From Clostridiales bacterium (GTDB taxonomy: Bacteria > Bacillota > Clostridia > Saccharofermentanales > Saccharofermentanaceae), in the NCBI GenBank assembly GCA_017545245.1, contig JAFWPB010000001.1, forward strand, positions 1-57,963: 57,963 nt of DNA, written 5' to 3'. Below, one piece after another: positions 34,409 through 45,819 of this stretch; within the stretch, counting starts at the first letter, position 1, and each line of letters begins with the position of its first letter. Position numbers and translations under genes: made by a program. The notes beneath the pieces are model-generated. The model had not been told where the DNA came from, ran no database searches, and saw only the letters and a list, made by a program, of their open reading frames with translations.

Positions 34409-37400
34409 ATGGTGCGTCCCATCAAGCAGGGAAGAGCAGAGAGAATGTCCTATTCTCATATCAACGAGGTCATTGAATTACCGGATCTTATTGAAGTCCA
34501 GAAGAACTCCTATAAGTGGTTCCTTGACGAAGGCCTTATGGAAGTGCTGGAAGAAGTATCTCCGATCCGTGACTTTTCAGGCGATATGGAATTGTCCTTT
34601 GTAGGTAAGGAATTCGATATCGAAAAGCCGCAGAACACCATTGAGCAGTGCAAGGAGAAAGATTGCAACTATGCCGCTCCGCTCAAGGTAATGGTCCGTC
34701 TTTTTAACAAGCGTACAGGCAAGGTCGAGGATCAGGCCGTATTCATCGGTGATTTTCCGATCATGACCGAACATGGTACCTTTATTATCAATGGTGCCGA
34801 GCGTGTAATCATCAGCCAGTTGGTACGTTCCCCGGGTGCGTACTTTGACTCGATCCACGACAAATCCGATCAATTTACATACACATCCCAGATCATCCCG
34901 AACCGTGGTGCATGGCTCGAGTATGAGACAGATCTGAATGGCGTGATCTACGTTCGTGTAGACCGTGCCCGTAAGTTCCCATTGACAGTTTTCCTCCGTT
35001 CCCTTGGTATCGGCAGCGATGAAGAGCTCATGAGCCTTTTCGGTGACGAAGAGTGGATCAAGGAGACGATCGCCAAGGATACTTCCCACAGCCGTGAGGA
35101 AGGTCTGGCTGAGCTGTATCACAAGCTCCGTCCGGGTGAGCCGACATCCCTCGAGGGTGCCGAGTCCCTCCTGAACAACATGTTCTTCGATCCGAAGCGT
35201 TACGATCTGGCACGTGTTGGTATTTATAAGTTGAATAAGAAGCTGTCTCTGGCAGCACGTATTTCCGGTCATAAGGCTGTAGAGAATGTTGTTACCGATG
35301 ATGGTGAAGTGCTTCTCAAGGCTGGTGAGATCATCACAAGCGAAAAGGCGATTGAGATCCAGGATTCCGGTATCAACGAAGTACTGGTTTACCCGATCAA
35401 GAAGATCGGTGACAAAGACCAGATCTCTGACAAGCCGTTCAAGGTTATCGGTAATGCAAGAGTAAACTGCGATAAGTATATCCGTGCTAGTTTCTCTGCA
35501 AAAGAACTGAAGGGTTTCGATATCAACGAGACTCCTATCAATGAGATGGTCCGTACGACGATCCTGCGCAACATCATTACTGATGTACGTGCTTCTGCAA
35601 AGAAGGGTGGCGTAGCTGAAGCGTTGATGGATGCTCTCCGTGCCCAGGCTGCTGAGCTTATGCCGAAGCACCTTATCATCGAAGATATCATCTCTTCCGT
35701 AAGCTATATCCTTGGTCTGGAATACGGTGTTGGTAACATCGATAACATCGACCACTTGGGTAACCGTCGTATCCGTTCTGTCGGTGAACTCCTGCAGAAC
35801 CAGATCCGTATCGGTTTCTCCCGTATGGAGAGAAATATCCGTGAGCGCATGAATGCTGTATCCGACGAAGAGCCGGCTCATCCGAACCAGCTCGTTAATA
35901 CTCGTCCGGTCAGTGCTGCAGTGAAGGAGTTCTTCGGATCTTCCCAGCTGTCACAGTTCATGGACCAGCCGAACCCGTTGGCAGAACTTACGCATAAGCG
36001 TCGTCTCTCTGCTCTCGGCCCAGGTGGTCTTTCCCGTGACCGTGCTAACTTCGAAGTCCGTGACGTTCACTCTTCTCACTACGGCCGTATGTGCCCGATC
36101 GAGACACCTGAAGGTCCGAACATCGGTTTGATCAACTCCTTGGCTACATATGCTAAGGTTAACCACTATGGCTTTATCGAGACTCCTTATCGTCGTGTTG
36201 ATAAAGAACATGGTATGGTTACAGACGAAGTTGTTTACATGACCGCTGACCGTGAGGATAACTACAACATCGCACAGGCGAACGAGCCGATCGATGATAA
36301 GGGTTACTTCACAAATAAGAAGGTCGTATGCCGTCACCTTGACCAGTTCATCGAAGTTCCGCCGGAGCAGGTCGACTACATGGACGTATCTCCGAAGCAG
36401 CTCGTTTCGGTAGCAACATCCTTGATCCCGTTCCTCGGAAACGACGACGCGAACCGTGCTCTCATGGGTTCCAACATGCAGCGTCAGGCTGTACCGCTTA
36501 TCAAGCCGGAAGCCCCGATCATTGGTACCGGTATGGAATATCGTGCAGCGAAGGACTCCGGTGTATGTAAAGTTGCTAAAGAAGACGGTCAGGTTACATT
36601 CGTATCTGCTGACCGTATCGTGATCACTTCTGCCGACGGTAAAGAGCACGAATACCGTCTGACAAAGTATCAGCGTTCCAACCAGAGTACATGTATCAAC
36701 CAGCGCCCGATCGTAAGAATGGGTGAAGAAGTGAAGAAGGGTGACATCATTGCAGATGGTCCGTCTACACAAAATGGTGAGCTTGCTCTTGGTAAGAACG
36801 TTCTCATCGGCTTTATGACCTGGGAAGGTTACAACTACGAGGACGCCGTCCTGATCAACGAGCGTATGGTACGTGATGATGTATATACATCCATCCACAT
36901 TGAAGAATATGAGTGTGAAGCCCGTGATACCAAGCTTGGTGCAGAAGAGATCACACGTGAAATCCCGAACGTCAGCGATGACGCACTCAAGGAACTCGAC
37001 GAGAACGGTGTAATCCGTATTGGTGCTGAGGTTCGTGCGGGTGATATCCTTGTTGGTAAGGTTACTCCGAAGGGTGAGACTGAGCTGACACCGGAAGAGC
37101 GTCTCTATCGTGCGATCTTCGGTGAGAAGATCCGTGAGGTACGTGATACTTCCGTACGTGTTCCGCACGGTGAGTCCGGTATCGTTGTTGACGTAAAGAC
37201 ATTTACGAAGGAAGACGAGAACGTACTCAAGGGCAGCGTGAACAAGCTCGTCCGTGTATACATTGCCCAGAAGAGAAAGCTCTCTGTTGGTGATAAGATG
37301 GCTGGTCGTCATGGTAACAAGGGTGTTGTTTCCAGAATCCTGCCTGAAGAAGATATGCCGTTCCTGCCGGATGGTACACCGCTGGATATCGTATTGAATC

Positions 37401-38182
37401 CTCTCGGCGTTCCTTCCCGTATGAATATCGGTCAGCTCCTCGAAGTACACCTCGGCCGTGCGGCCCGTGCTTTGAACTGGAAGGTGGCCACCCCGGTATT
37501 TGATGGTGCAAACGAGGCCGATATCGTTGAGGCATTCAATCTCGCCGGTATCGATGAAGACGGTAAGACGATCCTTTACGATGGCCGTACAGGTGAACCG
37601 TTCGAGAACCGTATCACCGTTGGTGTTATGTACTATCTCAAGCTCCATCACCTTGTTGATGATAAGATCCATGCCCGTTCAATCGGACCATACTCCCTCG
37701 TTACACAGCAGCCTCTCGGTGGTAAAGCACAGTTTGGTGGTCAGCGTTTCGGTGAGATGGAAGTTTGGGCCCTCGAGGCATACGGTGCTGCACATACCTT
37801 GCAGGAGATCCTCACAGTCAAGTCGGACGATATCACCGGCCGTACAAAGACCTACGAGGCGATCGTCAAAGGACAGAGTGTTCCTGAGGCTGGTATTCCG
37901 GAGTCCTTTAAGGTACTCGTTCGTGAATTGCAGTCCCTGGCTCTGGATGTTCGTATCTATTCCGGTGAGGAAGAGTACAAGTTGAAAGACGCAGCGGATG
38001 AAGAAGAGAATCTGCCGACGCCGGATCGCGATCTTCTTATGAAGTTCGATCTTGAGGCGGAGAGTCAGATGGCCGCTGCCGGTTTCTCCGAGGTTGGTGA
38101 AGATGGCGAGATCATCGATGATAACATGGATGATCAGGAGCCAAGCATGGACGATCTTGCTTCCATGGAAGATGATATGTAA
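34409..38182 (+). CDS. rpoB: RNA polymerase beta subunit
   Basis: 1257 residues, full length. The rifampicin-binding region (about residues 515-540) reads [19 protein letters not shown] followed by [14 protein letters not shown], with the conserved Gln, Asp, His (about 529), Arg and Ser all in the sensitive state. [13 protein letters not shown] and GAHTLQEIL (here AAHTLQEIL) near the end are further landmarks. Codon use is strongly biased, as expected for high expression. GAGGTGAT precedes the ATG. Unlike most Firmicutes, the upstream neighbour is a foldase-like gene, not rplJL; rpoC follows after 24 bases. Confidence 0.99.
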   Translation: MVRPIKQGRAERMSYSHINEVIELPDLIEVQKNSYKWFLDEGLMEVLEEVSPIRDFSGDMELSFVGKEFDIEKPQNTIEQCKEKDCNYAAPLKVMVRLFNKRTGKVEDQAVFIGDFPIMTEHGTFIINGAERVIISQLVRSPGAYFDSIHDKSDQFTYTSQIIPNRGAWLEYETDLNGVIYVRVDRARKFPLTVFLRSLGIGSDEELMSLFGDEEWIKETIAKDTSHSREEGLAELYHKLRPGEPTSLEGAESLLNNMFFDPKRYDLARVGIYKLNKKLSLAARISGHKAVENVVTDDGEVLLKAGEIITSEKAIEIQDSGINEVLVYPIKKIGDKDQISDKPFKVIGNARVNCDKYIRASFSAKELKGFDINETPINEMVRTTILRNIITDVRASAKKGGVAEALMDALRAQAAELMPKHLIIEDIISSVSYILGLEYGVGNIDNIDHLGNRRIRSVGELLQNQIRIGFSRMERNIRERMNAVSDEEPAHPNQLVNTRPVSAAVKEFFGSSQLSQFMDQPNPLAELTHKRRLSALGPGGLSRDRANFEVRDVHSSHYGRMCPIETPEGPNIGLINSLATYAKVNHYGFIETPYRRVDKEHGMVTDEVVYMTADREDNYNIAQANEPIDDKGYFTNKKVVCRHLDQFIEVPPEQVDYMDVSPKQLVSVATSLIPFLGNDDANRALMGSNMQRQAVPLIKPEAPIIGTGMEYRAAKDSGVCKVAKEDGQVTFVSADRIVITSADGKEHEYRLTKYQRSNQSTCINQRPIVRMGEEVKKGDIIADGPSTQNGELALGKNVLIGFMTWEGYNYEDAVLINERMVRDDVYTSIHIEEYECEARDTKLGAEEITREIPNVSDDALKELDENGVIRIGAEVRAGDILVGKVTPKGETELTPEERLYRAIFGEKIREVRDTSVRVPHGESGIVVDVKTFTKEDENVLKGSVNKLVRVYIAQKRKLSVGDKMAGRHGNKGVVSRILPEEDMPFLPDGTPLDIVLNPLGVPSRMNIGQLLEVHLGRAARALNWKVATPVFDGANEADIVEAFNLAGIDEDGKTILYDGRTGEPFENRITVGVMYYLKLHHLVDDKIHARSIGPYSLVTQQPLGGKAQFGGQRFGEMEVWALEAYGAAHTLQEILTVKSDDITGRTKTYEAIVKGQSVPEAGIPESFKVLVRELQSLALDVRIYSGEEEYKLKDAADEEENLPTPDRDLLMKFDLEAESQMAAAGFSEVGEDGEIIDDNMDDQEPSMDDLASMEDDM

Positions 38183-38206
38183 GTCGGGAAGGAGAATTCA
38201 TAAACT

Positions 38207-41200
38207 ATGTTTGAAATGAATCATTTCGAATCAATTGGTATCCGCTTGGCCTCTCCGGAGACGATCAAGAGTTGGTCTCATGGTGAAGTAAAGAAGCCGG
38301 AGACGATCAACTATCGTACTCTTAAGCCAGAGCGTGACGGTCTTTTCTGTGAGCGTATCTTTGGACCTCAGAAAGACTGGGAGTGCCATTGTGGTAAGTA
38401 TAAGAAGATCCGTTATAAGGGCATCATCTGCGACCGTTGCGGCGTAGAAGTTACCCGTTCCAAGGTGCGTCGTGAGCGTCTGGGTCATATTGAACTGGCT
38501 GCTCCGGTATCCCACATCTGGTATTTCCGTGGCACACCAAGCCGTATGAGCCTTCTCCTCGATGTTTCTCCGAAGCAGCTCGAGAGAGTACTCTATTTTG
38601 GTGCATATATCGTAGTTGATCCAGGTACGACGGATCTCCCGAAGTGCGCGATCATTGACGAGCAGGAATACCGTGACAACGTTGAGAAGTACGGTAAGTC
38701 TGCATTCAAGGCAATGATGGGTGCTGAGGCTGTTAAGATCCTTCTCCAGGAATTGGACATCGATACACTGACAGAAACACTGCACGAAGATTACCAGTCC
38801 GCTACAGGCCAGAAGAAAGCACGTCTCATTAAGAGACTCGAGGTTCTGGAGTCTTTCAAGAAGTCCGGCAACAAGCCTGAGTGGATGATCCTGGATGTAC
38901 TCCCGGTACTTCCGCCGGAACTCCGTCCTATGGTTCAGCTCGATGGTGGCCGTTTCGCTACATCCGACCTGAACGATCTGTATCGTCGTGTTATCAACAG
39001 AAATAACCGTCTCAGCAAGCTCCTGCAGCTGGGTGCTCCTGAGATCATCGTAAGAAACGAGAAGAGAATGCTTCAGGAAGCCGTTGACGCCCTGATCGAC
39101 AATGGCCGTCGTGGACGTCCGGTTACAGGCGCAAGCAGCCGTGCACTCAAGTCTTTGTCCGATATGCTCAAAGGTAAGCAGGGCCGTTTCCGTCAGAACC
39201 TTCTCGGTAAGCGTGTTGACTATTCCGGCCGTTCCGTTATCGTTGTTGGTCCGGAACTGAAGATGCATCAGTGCGGTCTCCCGAAGGAGATGGCTCTGGA
39301 GCTTTTCAAGCCTTTCGTAATGAAGAGACTGGTTCAGGAAGGTCATGCTACTCACGTTAAGACAGCTAAGCGTATGGTAGAGCGTGCTGTAGACGTAGTT
39401 TGGGATATCCTCGAAGAAGTTATCAAGGATCATCCGGTTATGCTCAACCGTGCTCCTACGCTCCACAGACTTGGTATCCAGGCATTTGAGCCGGTACTGG
39501 TTGAAGGTCGTGCAATCAAGCTCCACCCACTCGTTTGTACAGCGTTCAACGCTGACTTCGACGGTGACCAGATGGCTGTTCACGTACCGCTTTCCGCAGA
39601 AGCACAGGCAGAAGCAAGATTCCTCATGCTTTCTACCAACAACCTCTTAAAGCCTCAGGATGGTAACCCGGTTACCGTTCCTACACAGGATATGATCCTC
39701 GGTTGCTACTACCTGACGATCACAAAGCCGAACGAGAAGGGTGAAGGCATGATCTTCTCCTCTATCGATGAGGCGATCATGGCATATGGCGACCACCACC
39801 TCGAACTCCATGCACCGATCTCGATCCGTGTAACACGTGAGTTCAATGGCAAGATGATCACAAAGATGGTTAAGTCCACACTTGGACGTTTCATCTTCAA
39901 TGAGATCATCCCGCAGGATCTTGGTTATGTTGATCGTACCAAGGAAGGCAATGAGCTCGTTCTCGAGTGCGACTTCAAGGTTGGTAAGAAGCAGCTGGCT
40001 GATGTTATCGGCCGTTCGATCCGTATCCATGGTATCGGCGAGACTGCAAAGCTCCTCGATAACATCAAGGCTATGGGTTATAAGTACTCTACTCGTGGTG
40101 GTATCTCCATCGGTATCGAAGACATGATCGTGCCGGATGTTAAGGAGAAGATGGTACACGAAGCAGAAGAGAAGGTTGAGTACGTCAACAAGATGTACCA
40201 GAGAGGTCTCCTCGATGAAGATGGCCGTTACAGCTCTGTTATCAAGATCTGGTCTTCCACGACCGATGCCATCACCAAGGCCCTCATCAACAGCCTGGGT
40301 GAGTACAACCCGATCAAGATGATGTCCGACTCCGGTGCCCGTGGTTCCGCTCAGCAGATCAAGCAGCTGGCTGGTATGCGTGGTAACATGGCGGATACAT
40401 CCGGTAAGACGATCGAAATTCCGATCAAGTCTAACCTCCGTGAAGGCATGAACGTGTTGGAGTTCTTTATTTCTTCGCACGGTGCTCGTAAAGCTCTTTC
40501 GGATACAGCTCTTAAGACAGCTGACTCCGGTTACCTGACACGTCGTCTCGTCGATGTTGCCCAGGACGTAATCGTTACAGAAGAAGATTGCGGAACTGAC
40601 GACTTTACATGGATCAAGGAGATCGCTACCGTTGCCGGTAATGAAAAGGATGTTGTTAAGTCTTTGAGCGACCGACTCACAGGCCGTTATGCAGCAGAAG
40701 ATATCTACGATCTCAATGACAACAAGACACTGCTTGTTGCTAAGAATGATCTGATCACAGCTGACATCGCAAAGGCGATCGAAGCTTGCGGACATAAGAA
40801 AGTGAAGATTCGTTCTGTATTTGACTGCCGCTCCCGTCACGGTGTCTGCAGCAAGTGCTACGGTATCAACCTGGCAACAGGTCTTCCGACGATCGGCGGT
40901 GAGGCTGTGGGTATCATGGCTGCCCAGTCCATCGGTGAGCCTGGTACACAGCTTACGATGCGTACTTTCCATACAGGTGGTATCGCTTCCGGTGACGATA
41001 TTACACAGGGTCTCCCTCGTGTTGAAGAGCTTTTCGAGGCTAGAAAGCCGAAGGGACAAGCTTTCATCTCCGAAATCGATGGTGTTGTACACATCGTTGA
41101 AGGTCTGAAGCATAAGAAAGAAATCGTAGTAACACCTTCTACACCGGAAGGCAAGCCGATCGAACAGCCGTCCAATCCGGATAACGATATCGTTATCGAA

Positions 41201-41839
41201 GAGAAGCGCTACGCGATCCCGTATTCTGCAACACTTAAGGTTGCTGACGGCGAGTTCGTCGAGGCTGCTGACCTCCTCACAGATGGTACGGTAAGCCCGC
41301 AGGAGATCATGAAGATCAAGGGCGTTCGTGGCGTACAGAAGTACATCCTGAGCGAAGTAAGTAAGGTTTATAAGCAGGGTGGTGTTTCCATCAACGATAA
41401 GCACATCGAAGTTATCACACGTCAGATGATGCGTAAGGTTCGTGTGGATGATCCGGGTGATACAGATCTCATGACCGGTAGCACAGTGGATATGTTCGAT
41501 TTCGAAGCAGCAAACGTTAAGGCTGAAGCTGAGGGCAAAGAGCCGGCTAAGGGTAAGAGAGTTCTTCTCGGTATCACAAAGGCTTCTCTTGCTACAGACT
41601 CCTTCCTGTCTGCCGCTTCCTTCCAGGAAACAACACGTGTTCTCACCGATGCTGCTGTTAAGGGTAAGGTTGACCCGCTCTACGGTCTCAAGGAGAACGT
41701 TATCATCGGTAAGCTGATCCCGGCTGGTACAGGTATGACGCATTACAGAAACCTGACAGCAGTTCCGGTACTGCCTGAAAATAATGAGCTTCTCGGCAAG
41801 GAGCCGGTAGTGATCACAAGTTCGGTAAGCGAACTGTAA
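38207..41839 (+). CDS. rpoC: RNA polymerase beta-prime subunit
   Basis: 1210 residues, full length. The N-terminal zinc site is [20 protein letters not shown] and the second is [13 protein letters not shown]. The catalytic magnesium loop [12 protein letters not shown] has Asp 450, 452 and 454. The bridge/trigger region [18 protein letters not shown] is intact. AAGGAG lies about 12 bases ahead of the ATG. Co-transcribed with rpoB and followed by a terminator, not by the rpsL-rpsG genes common in this phylum. Confidence 0.99.
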   Translation: MFEMNHFESIGIRLASPETIKSWSHGEVKKPETINYRTLKPERDGLFCERIFGPQKDWECHCGKYKKIRYKGIICDRCGVEVTRSKVRRERLGHIELAAPVSHIWYFRGTPSRMSLLLDVSPKQLERVLYFGAYIVVDPGTTDLPKCAIIDEQEYRDNVEKYGKSAFKAMMGAEAVKILLQELDIDTLTETLHEDYQSATGQKKARLIKRLEVLESFKKSGNKPEWMILDVLPVLPPELRPMVQLDGGRFATSDLNDLYRRVINRNNRLSKLLQLGAPEIIVRNEKRMLQEAVDALIDNGRRGRPVTGASSRALKSLSDMLKGKQGRFRQNLLGKRVDYSGRSVIVVGPELKMHQCGLPKEMALELFKPFVMKRLVQEGHATHVKTAKRMVERAVDVVWDILEEVIKDHPVMLNRAPTLHRLGIQAFEPVLVEGRAIKLHPLVCTAFNADFDGDQMAVHVPLSAEAQAEARFLMLSTNNLLKPQDGNPVTVPTQDMILGCYYLTITKPNEKGEGMIFSSIDEAIMAYGDHHLELHAPISIRVTREFNGKMITKMVKSTLGRFIFNEIIPQDLGYVDRTKEGNELVLECDFKVGKKQLADVIGRSIRIHGIGETAKLLDNIKAMGYKYSTRGGISIGIEDMIVPDVKEKMVHEAEEKVEYVNKMYQRGLLDEDGRYSSVIKIWSSTTDAITKALINSLGEYNPIKMMSDSGARGSAQQIKQLAGMRGNMADTSGKTIEIPIKSNLREGMNVLEFFISSHGARKALSDTALKTADSGYLTRRLVDVAQDVIVTEEDCGTDDFTWIKEIATVAGNEKDVVKSLSDRLTGRYAAEDIYDLNDNKTLLVAKNDLITADIAKAIEACGHKKVKIRSVFDCRSRHGVCSKCYGINLATGLPTIGGEAVGIMAAQSIGEPGTQLTMRTFHTGGIASGDDITQGLPRVEELFEARKPKGQAFISEIDGVVHIVEGLKHKKEIVVTPSTPEGKPIEQPSNPDNDIVIEEKRYAIPYSATLKVADGEFVEAADLLTDGTVSPQEIMKIKGVRGVQKYILSEVSKVYKQGGVSINDKHIEVITRQMMRKVRVDDPGDTDLMTGSTVDMFDFEAANVKAEAEGKEPAKGKRVLLGITKASLATDSFLSAASFQETTRVLTDAAVKGKVDPLYGLKENVIIGKLIPAGTGMTHYRNLTAVPVLPENNELLGKEPVVITSSVSEL

Positions 41840-41902
41840 TTTCAGTTTTCCACGAAAGTGGGAAGCAGCGGTAGGGGTGCCGCTGAATGAAAAAGATGTT
41901 CT

Positions 41903-41953
41903 AAGAGAGTGTTTCTGAGGTGATAAATCGCCTTGGAAACACTCTTTTCTTTT
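41903..41953 (+). terminator. rpoBC terminator
   Basis: AAGAGAGTGTTTC (41903-41915) pairs with GAAACACTCTTTT (41936-41948) and runs into TCTTTTC. Two smaller hairpins without a T-run (around 41851-41888) lie between it and the rpoC stop. Confidence 0.85.
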
Positions 41954-42013
41954 CGAAGCAAAGTGCTTTTTCAAAAGAAACACGATTGTAAGATAAGAGA
42001 AACCTGATGTATT

Positions 42014-42042
42014 TTGACTCAAGTTGCATATCAGAGTAAAAT
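42014..42042 (+). promoter_or_regulatory. Promoter of the first NlpC/P60 gene
   Basis: TTGACT (42014-42019), 17 bp and TAAAAT (42037-42042). Confidence 0.75.
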
Positions 42043-42121
42043 TGATACAAACGTATACTAGGCGTTAATGTCAGATTGTATACGATACGTGGCTTATTGA
42101 AAGCAGCACGGAGGGTATGGT

Positions 42122-43528
42122 ATGAGACAATACAGGAAAGAAAGGAATCCACGATTGGCAATCGTTGCGATTGCGATCTGTGCGATGATCACATTTCCTA
42201 TATTGATGATCCCGGTGGGATTGCGCCAGAGTACACCGTCGGGTGTTCTGGTTTCGCGCGCCTACGCGGACACGTACCCGAATGCGGATCAGGAAGAAGT
42301 AACAGTAGAGGACTGGGCTCTTTCTGACAAGGAAAAGGAAGGCGGGGACCCTGGTGAAAATCCGGGCGACAATCCTGGAGAGAATCCGGGTGAAGAGCCG
42401 GGCGATGAACCACCGCTTATCACAGGCACACCTGTATCCGGTATTGGTGATGATGGCGTTTACTATCTTGGCGCAGGCGAGACGATCGGTGAATCTTATA
42501 TCGATGATGAAGACTATGTCCGTGAGGAAGCCAAGTATGGTTCCGTCTTTACTGCGCAGATCGTTCAGACCTACGACAGTGCGGATCTTCCGATCGAGAT
42601 CCTGGATACAACAACATTCACACCGGTTGATGAAGACATGTATATCAAGACCAGTAAGACGATCCTGAAGGCAGAGCCGAACATGGACTCCGTTACCGTT
42701 GCGGACATTGACCGTTCCGCGATGGTTACACGTATTGCCAGAGGTTCGACATGGTCGTATGTCCGGACCAAGGATGGCGATAAGGGCTATCTTCTGAACG
42801 GATCCCTTTCCTGGGATATGGTATTTAATGAAATCGACAGAACAGTCTGGGTCAATGCAAGTGATTTGAAACTTCGTTCCCATCCGTCTACAGACAGTGA
42901 GGTGCTTCGCATCATGCCGAGATGGACAAGACTGCATTGCTCCGGTGTTGCGAATAATGAGTGGTATCACGTAACAACAGATGACGGCAAGGAAGGATAT
43001 GTATATGTATCCTATACCACGACAAAAGCACCGCCGACGCCGACACCTAAGCCTACACCGAAGAAGACCAGCAGTGGTGGATCCAGTGGTGGTGGAAAGA
43101 GTTCCGGCGGAGGTTCAGGCGGAGGTGGAGACAATGGTTACGTTCCACCGAAGATCTCCGGTAAGAATGGTGAGAGTATCGTAAACATCGCCGAGTCAAT
43201 GATTGGCGTCAAGTACGTATGGTGCGGCGAGAGCCGAAGTGGTGTTGACTGTTCCGGACTTTGCGTATATTGCTACAGGCAGATCAATGTTGGTATTCCG
43301 CATCAGAGTAATTCGATCCGTTATGTCGGCGCCGGAGTCAAGCGTTCCGATATCCGTAAGGGTGATGTCATCGTCTATGACCTGAAAGGTGCAGATGGCG
43401 TAGCCGATCACGTTGCGATCTATGCCGGTGATGGTCAGGTCATTCACGCATCCTCCAGCCGAGGCAAGGTTGTATGGGGTAATCTGGATATGGGTACGAT
43501 CCTTACGATCCGAAGATTTATCGCATAA
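42122..43528 (+). CDS. Secreted SH3b-NlpC/P60 peptidoglycan hydrolase, copy 1
   Basis: 468 residues. An N-terminal hydrophobic signal or anchor (LAIVAIAICAMITFPILMIP) is followed by a low-complexity acidic stretch with PGEN-type repeats. Two bacterial SH3 domains follow (about 175-225 and 240-300; the second ends EGYVYVSYTTT), then a Pro/Thr and Gly/Ser-rich linker, then a C-terminal NlpC/P60 endopeptidase. The catalytic Cys 377 is in GVDCSGLCVYCYR and His 430 is in ADHVAIYAGDGQVIHAS. It should cut the peptide stems of peptidoglycan. GGAGGG precedes the ATG. A tandem paralogue follows. Confidence 0.9.
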   Translation: MRQYRKERNPRLAIVAIAICAMITFPILMIPVGLRQSTPSGVLVSRAYADTYPNADQEEVTVEDWALSDKEKEGGDPGENPGDNPGENPGEEPGDEPPLITGTPVSGIGDDGVYYLGAGETIGESYIDDEDYVREEAKYGSVFTAQIVQTYDSADLPIEILDTTTFTPVDEDMYIKTSKTILKAEPNMDSVTVADIDRSAMVTRIARGSTWSYVRTKDGDKGYLLNGSLSWDMVFNEIDRTVWVNASDLKLRSHPSTDSEVLRIMPRWTRLHCSGVANNEWYHVTTDDGKEGYVYVSYTTTKAPPTPTPKPTPKKTSSGGSSGGGKSSGGGSGGGGDNGYVPPKISGKNGESIVNIAESMIGVKYVWCGESRSGVDCSGLCVYCYRQINVGIPHQSNSIRYVGAGVKRSDIRKGDVIVYDLKGADGVADHVAIYAGDGQVIHASSSRGKVVWGNLDMGTILTIRRFIA

Positions 43529-43551
43529 CTTATAAAAGAACTGGAAACTTC

Positions 43552-43597
43552 AAAACTGTCCATTCGAGGGGATTCCCCGGATGGACAGTTTTTTCTT
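43552..43597 (+). terminator. Terminator between the NlpC/P60 genes
   Basis: AAAACTGTCCATTC (43552-43565) pairs with GGATGGACAGTTTT (43579 onward), followed by a T-run. Strong stem; it separates the two paralogues into different transcripts. Confidence 0.85.
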
Positions 43598-43740
43598 TGA
43601 TTTTCGAAGCAACTGTCAAATAACTATTCTGTCACCCGAAGCTTTTGAGGAACGGATAGAATAAAACAGAGAAAAGTTAGAGAAATTGGTTTTATGATTC
43701 GTGGCTTATAGGTTTGGATGTGAGACTCACGGAGGTTATT

Positions 43741-45183
43741 ATGCGGCAACGCAGAAGAGTAAGAAATTCAAAACTGGCTGCCATGGCCATCGCGATGAGT
43801 GCGATCGTGACACTGCCGGTACTTCTGGTCCCGATTGGACTTCGGAAAGGTACTCCGGCAGGCGTGCGCGTCGCGCGGGCTTATGCTGATCTGTATTCGG
43901 AAAATGACGATGCGACTCCTCTTGTTGAGGAATGGGCTATTTCCGCCAAGAAGGAAGAAGGAGCTTTTACCGATCCGGATGATGAAGATTTTACAACAAA
44001 TGCGGTTACTCCCGACCAAGGTTCTTCAGGGGAACCTGTCCGCCTGAAGGAAGGCGAAACGATCACATCTTCCTACGAAAATGATCCGGAGCACGAGGAG
44101 AAAAAGTATGATTCTGTTTTAACGGCGCAGATCGAGCAGGTCTATGACAGTGCAGATCTCCCTGTCGAGATCCTGGATCCGTCGACATTTACACCGACAG
44201 ATGAGGATATGTATATTTCCACAAATAAGACGATTCTAAAAGAACTGCCGGATATGGATTCCACAACGGTAGCAGATATCGACCGTTCGGCGATGGTTAC
44301 CCGCATCGCACGCGGCTCGACCTGGTCTTTGGTCAGAACGAAAGATGGCGTGAAGGGATATGTTCTGAATAAGTCCCTATCCTGGGATCTGGTCTTCAAC
44401 GATATCGACCGCACGGTCTGGGTAAATGCAAGTGAACTGAAACTTCGTTCCGAGGCTTCGACCGACAGTAAAGTAATCAAGACTCTTAAGAGATATACGA
44501 AACTGCATTGTACTGGTGTAGCAAATAACGAGTGGTATCGTGTGACCACGCCGGACGGGGAAGAAGGCTACGTATATGTTTCCTATACGACGACAAAAGC
44601 ACCGCCGACCCCGACTTCGACGCCAACACCGACACCGAAGCCAACAGAAAAACCAAAGAGCAGTAGCAGTGGAAGCAGTTCCGAAGGCTCAGGCAGTTCG
44701 AAAAGCTCAGAAAGTTCAGGGAGCTCCTCAGGTTCGAGAAAGGAAGAAAAGTCCGGAAGCAGCTCTGGCAGCGGTTCCGGAAGTTCCGGTGAATATGTAC
44801 CGCCGAAAATCTCCGGTAAGAATGGAGAGAGTGTGATCAGTATTGCCAAGTCCATGCTGGGAGTAAAATACGACTGGTGCGGAGAATCAAGATCCGGCGT
44901 AGACTGTTCCGGTCTGTGTGTTTACTGTTATCGTCAGCTCAATGTCGAGCTTACGCATCAGAGCGACTCGATCCGTTATCAAGGCACTGAGGTTTCGAGG
45001 GAAGATATCCGCGTGGGAGACATCATTGTATATGATCTCAAGTATTCGGATGGTAAGGCAGACCATGTTGCCCTCTATGCCGGAGATGGCCAGGTGATCC
45101 ATGCTTCCTATCGGAAAGGACAGGTAGTCTGGGGCAATATGGATATGGGTACGATACTTACGATCCGACGGATATTCACTTGA
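43741..45183 (+). CDS. Secreted SH3b-NlpC/P60 peptidoglycan hydrolase, copy 2
   Basis: 480 residues with the same architecture as copy 1: N-terminal signal/anchor (MAIAMSAIVTLPVLLVPIGL), acidic stretch, two SH3b domains, linker and NlpC/P60 domain (Cys 389, His 442). The main difference is a longer Ser/Gly linker. The SH3 and catalytic domains are close to identical in motif, and the sequence ahead of both genes shares CGTGGCTTAT, so this is a recent tandem duplication. GGAGG lies 5 bases before the ATG at 43741, which decides the start over an upstream ATG. Confidence 0.9.
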   Translation: MRQRRRVRNSKLAAMAIAMSAIVTLPVLLVPIGLRKGTPAGVRVARAYADLYSENDDATPLVEEWAISAKKEEGAFTDPDDEDFTTNAVTPDQGSSGEPVRLKEGETITSSYENDPEHEEKKYDSVLTAQIEQVYDSADLPVEILDPSTFTPTDEDMYISTNKTILKELPDMDSTTVADIDRSAMVTRIARGSTWSLVRTKDGVKGYVLNKSLSWDLVFNDIDRTVWVNASELKLRSEASTDSKVIKTLKRYTKLHCTGVANNEWYRVTTPDGEEGYVYVSYTTTKAPPTPTSTPTPTPKPTEKPKSSSSGSSSEGSGSSKSSESSGSSSGSRKEEKSGSSSGSGSGSSGEYVPPKISGKNGESVISIAKSMLGVKYDWCGESRSGVDCSGLCVYCYRQLNVELTHQSDSIRYQGTEVSREDIRVGDIIVYDLKYSDGKADHVALYAGDGQVIHASYRKGQVVWGNMDMGTILTIRRIFT

Positions 45184-45217
45184 TCAGGAATATGCAGCAG
45201 CTAACTTTCATTCCTGA
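45184..45217 (+). terminator. Hairpin after the second NlpC/P60 gene
   Basis: TCAGGAAT and ATTCCTGA are perfect arms 18 bases apart right at the stop codon. There is no T-run, so it is a weak or Rho-type terminator, or an mRNA-end stabiliser. Confidence 0.4.
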
Positions 45218-45273
45218 ACAAAAGGATTTGGTGTTATACTGAATCAAGAAATAAATCAGAAGGGGATGAAAGT

Positions 45274-45522
45274 ATGTTAGTTAGTCTGATAATTGGTTTG
45301 ATCGTCGGTGGTCTGGCTGGATTTGTAGCCGGTAAGATCATGAATACCGGAGACAAGAGCATTCTGGTGAACATTATTCTGGGCGTCGTTGGAGGTGTCG
45401 TTTCCGGAATCGTGTTTGGAATCTTAGGAATCGGTACAAAGGGTATCATCGGAGATTTTATCTTTGCGGTAGTCGGTGCCTGTGCTTTGATCGCACTTTG
45501 GAAATATGTGATCAAGAAATAA
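45274..45522 (+). CDS. GlsB/YeaQ/YmgE-family small membrane protein
   Basis: 82 residues, three hydrophobic segments with glycine-rich helices (LIIGLIVGGLAGFVAGKIM, then IILGVVGGVVSGIVFGILG, then a C-terminal helix). It matches the transglycosylase-associated/general-stress family, whose function is not known in detail. AAGGGGATG lies upstream of the ATG. Single-gene unit, closed by a terminator. Confidence 0.88.
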   Translation: MLVSLIIGLIVGGLAGFVAGKIMNTGDKSILVNIILGVVGGVVSGIVFGILGIGTKGIIGDFIFAVVGACALIALWKYVIKK

Positions 45523-45546
45523 ACATCAGATAAGAAGAGAGCGAAA

Positions 45547-45611
45547 AGAGGACCTTTCCTGCACTTTCCGGCTGCGTGAGCCCGGGAAAGTAAAAGGCAA
45601 AGGTCCTTTTT
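45547..45611 (+). terminator. Terminator after the GlsB-type gene
   Basis: AGGACCTTT pairs with AAAGGTCC and TTTTTAT follows. An inner stem ACTTTCCGG/CCGGGAAAGT extends it. Confidence 0.85.
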
Positions 45612-45665
45612 ATATTCGGAAAAAGGGCTTATTTCAGATGCGGGAAAAGTTTTTCAAAAATGGCG

Positions 45666-45693
45666 TTGACATCCAAAATGAACAGAGTATAAT
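45666..45693 (+). promoter_or_regulatory. ctsR operon promoter
   Basis: A perfect TTGACA (45666-45671), 16 bp and a perfect TATAAT (45688-45693), directly upstream of the CtsR boxes. Confidence 0.9.
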
Positions 45694-45699
45694 AAAGAT

Positions 45700-45728
45700 A
45701 GTCAAAGAAAGTCAAAGTCAAAGTCAAA
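45700..45728 (+). promoter_or_regulatory. CtsR operator with extra half-sites
   Basis: AGTCAAA at 45700-45706 and 45710-45716 with a 3-bp spacer is an exact CtsR box. Two more AGTCAAA heptads follow at 45716 and 45722, overlapping by one base. The site covers the predicted transcription start, so CtsR binding should block its own operon until heat or protein stress. Confidence 0.9.
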
Positions 45729-45819
45729 AGACAAAAAAGATACAGACAGAGAGACTGGGCTGTTACTGACGATCGATGAAGTGGAAAGATTAGATTATAG
45801 AAAGTGAGATGGAGTGGCC

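Noticed and set aside
35951..37672. 573-codon open frame antisense to rpoB
   Set aside because: Same cause as the rpoC antisense frame; no start signals and no recognisable protein features.
39647..42022. 791-codon open frame antisense to rpoC
   Set aside because: Shadow of a highly expressed gene with strong codon bias; the translation is cysteine- and threonine-rich without any domain.
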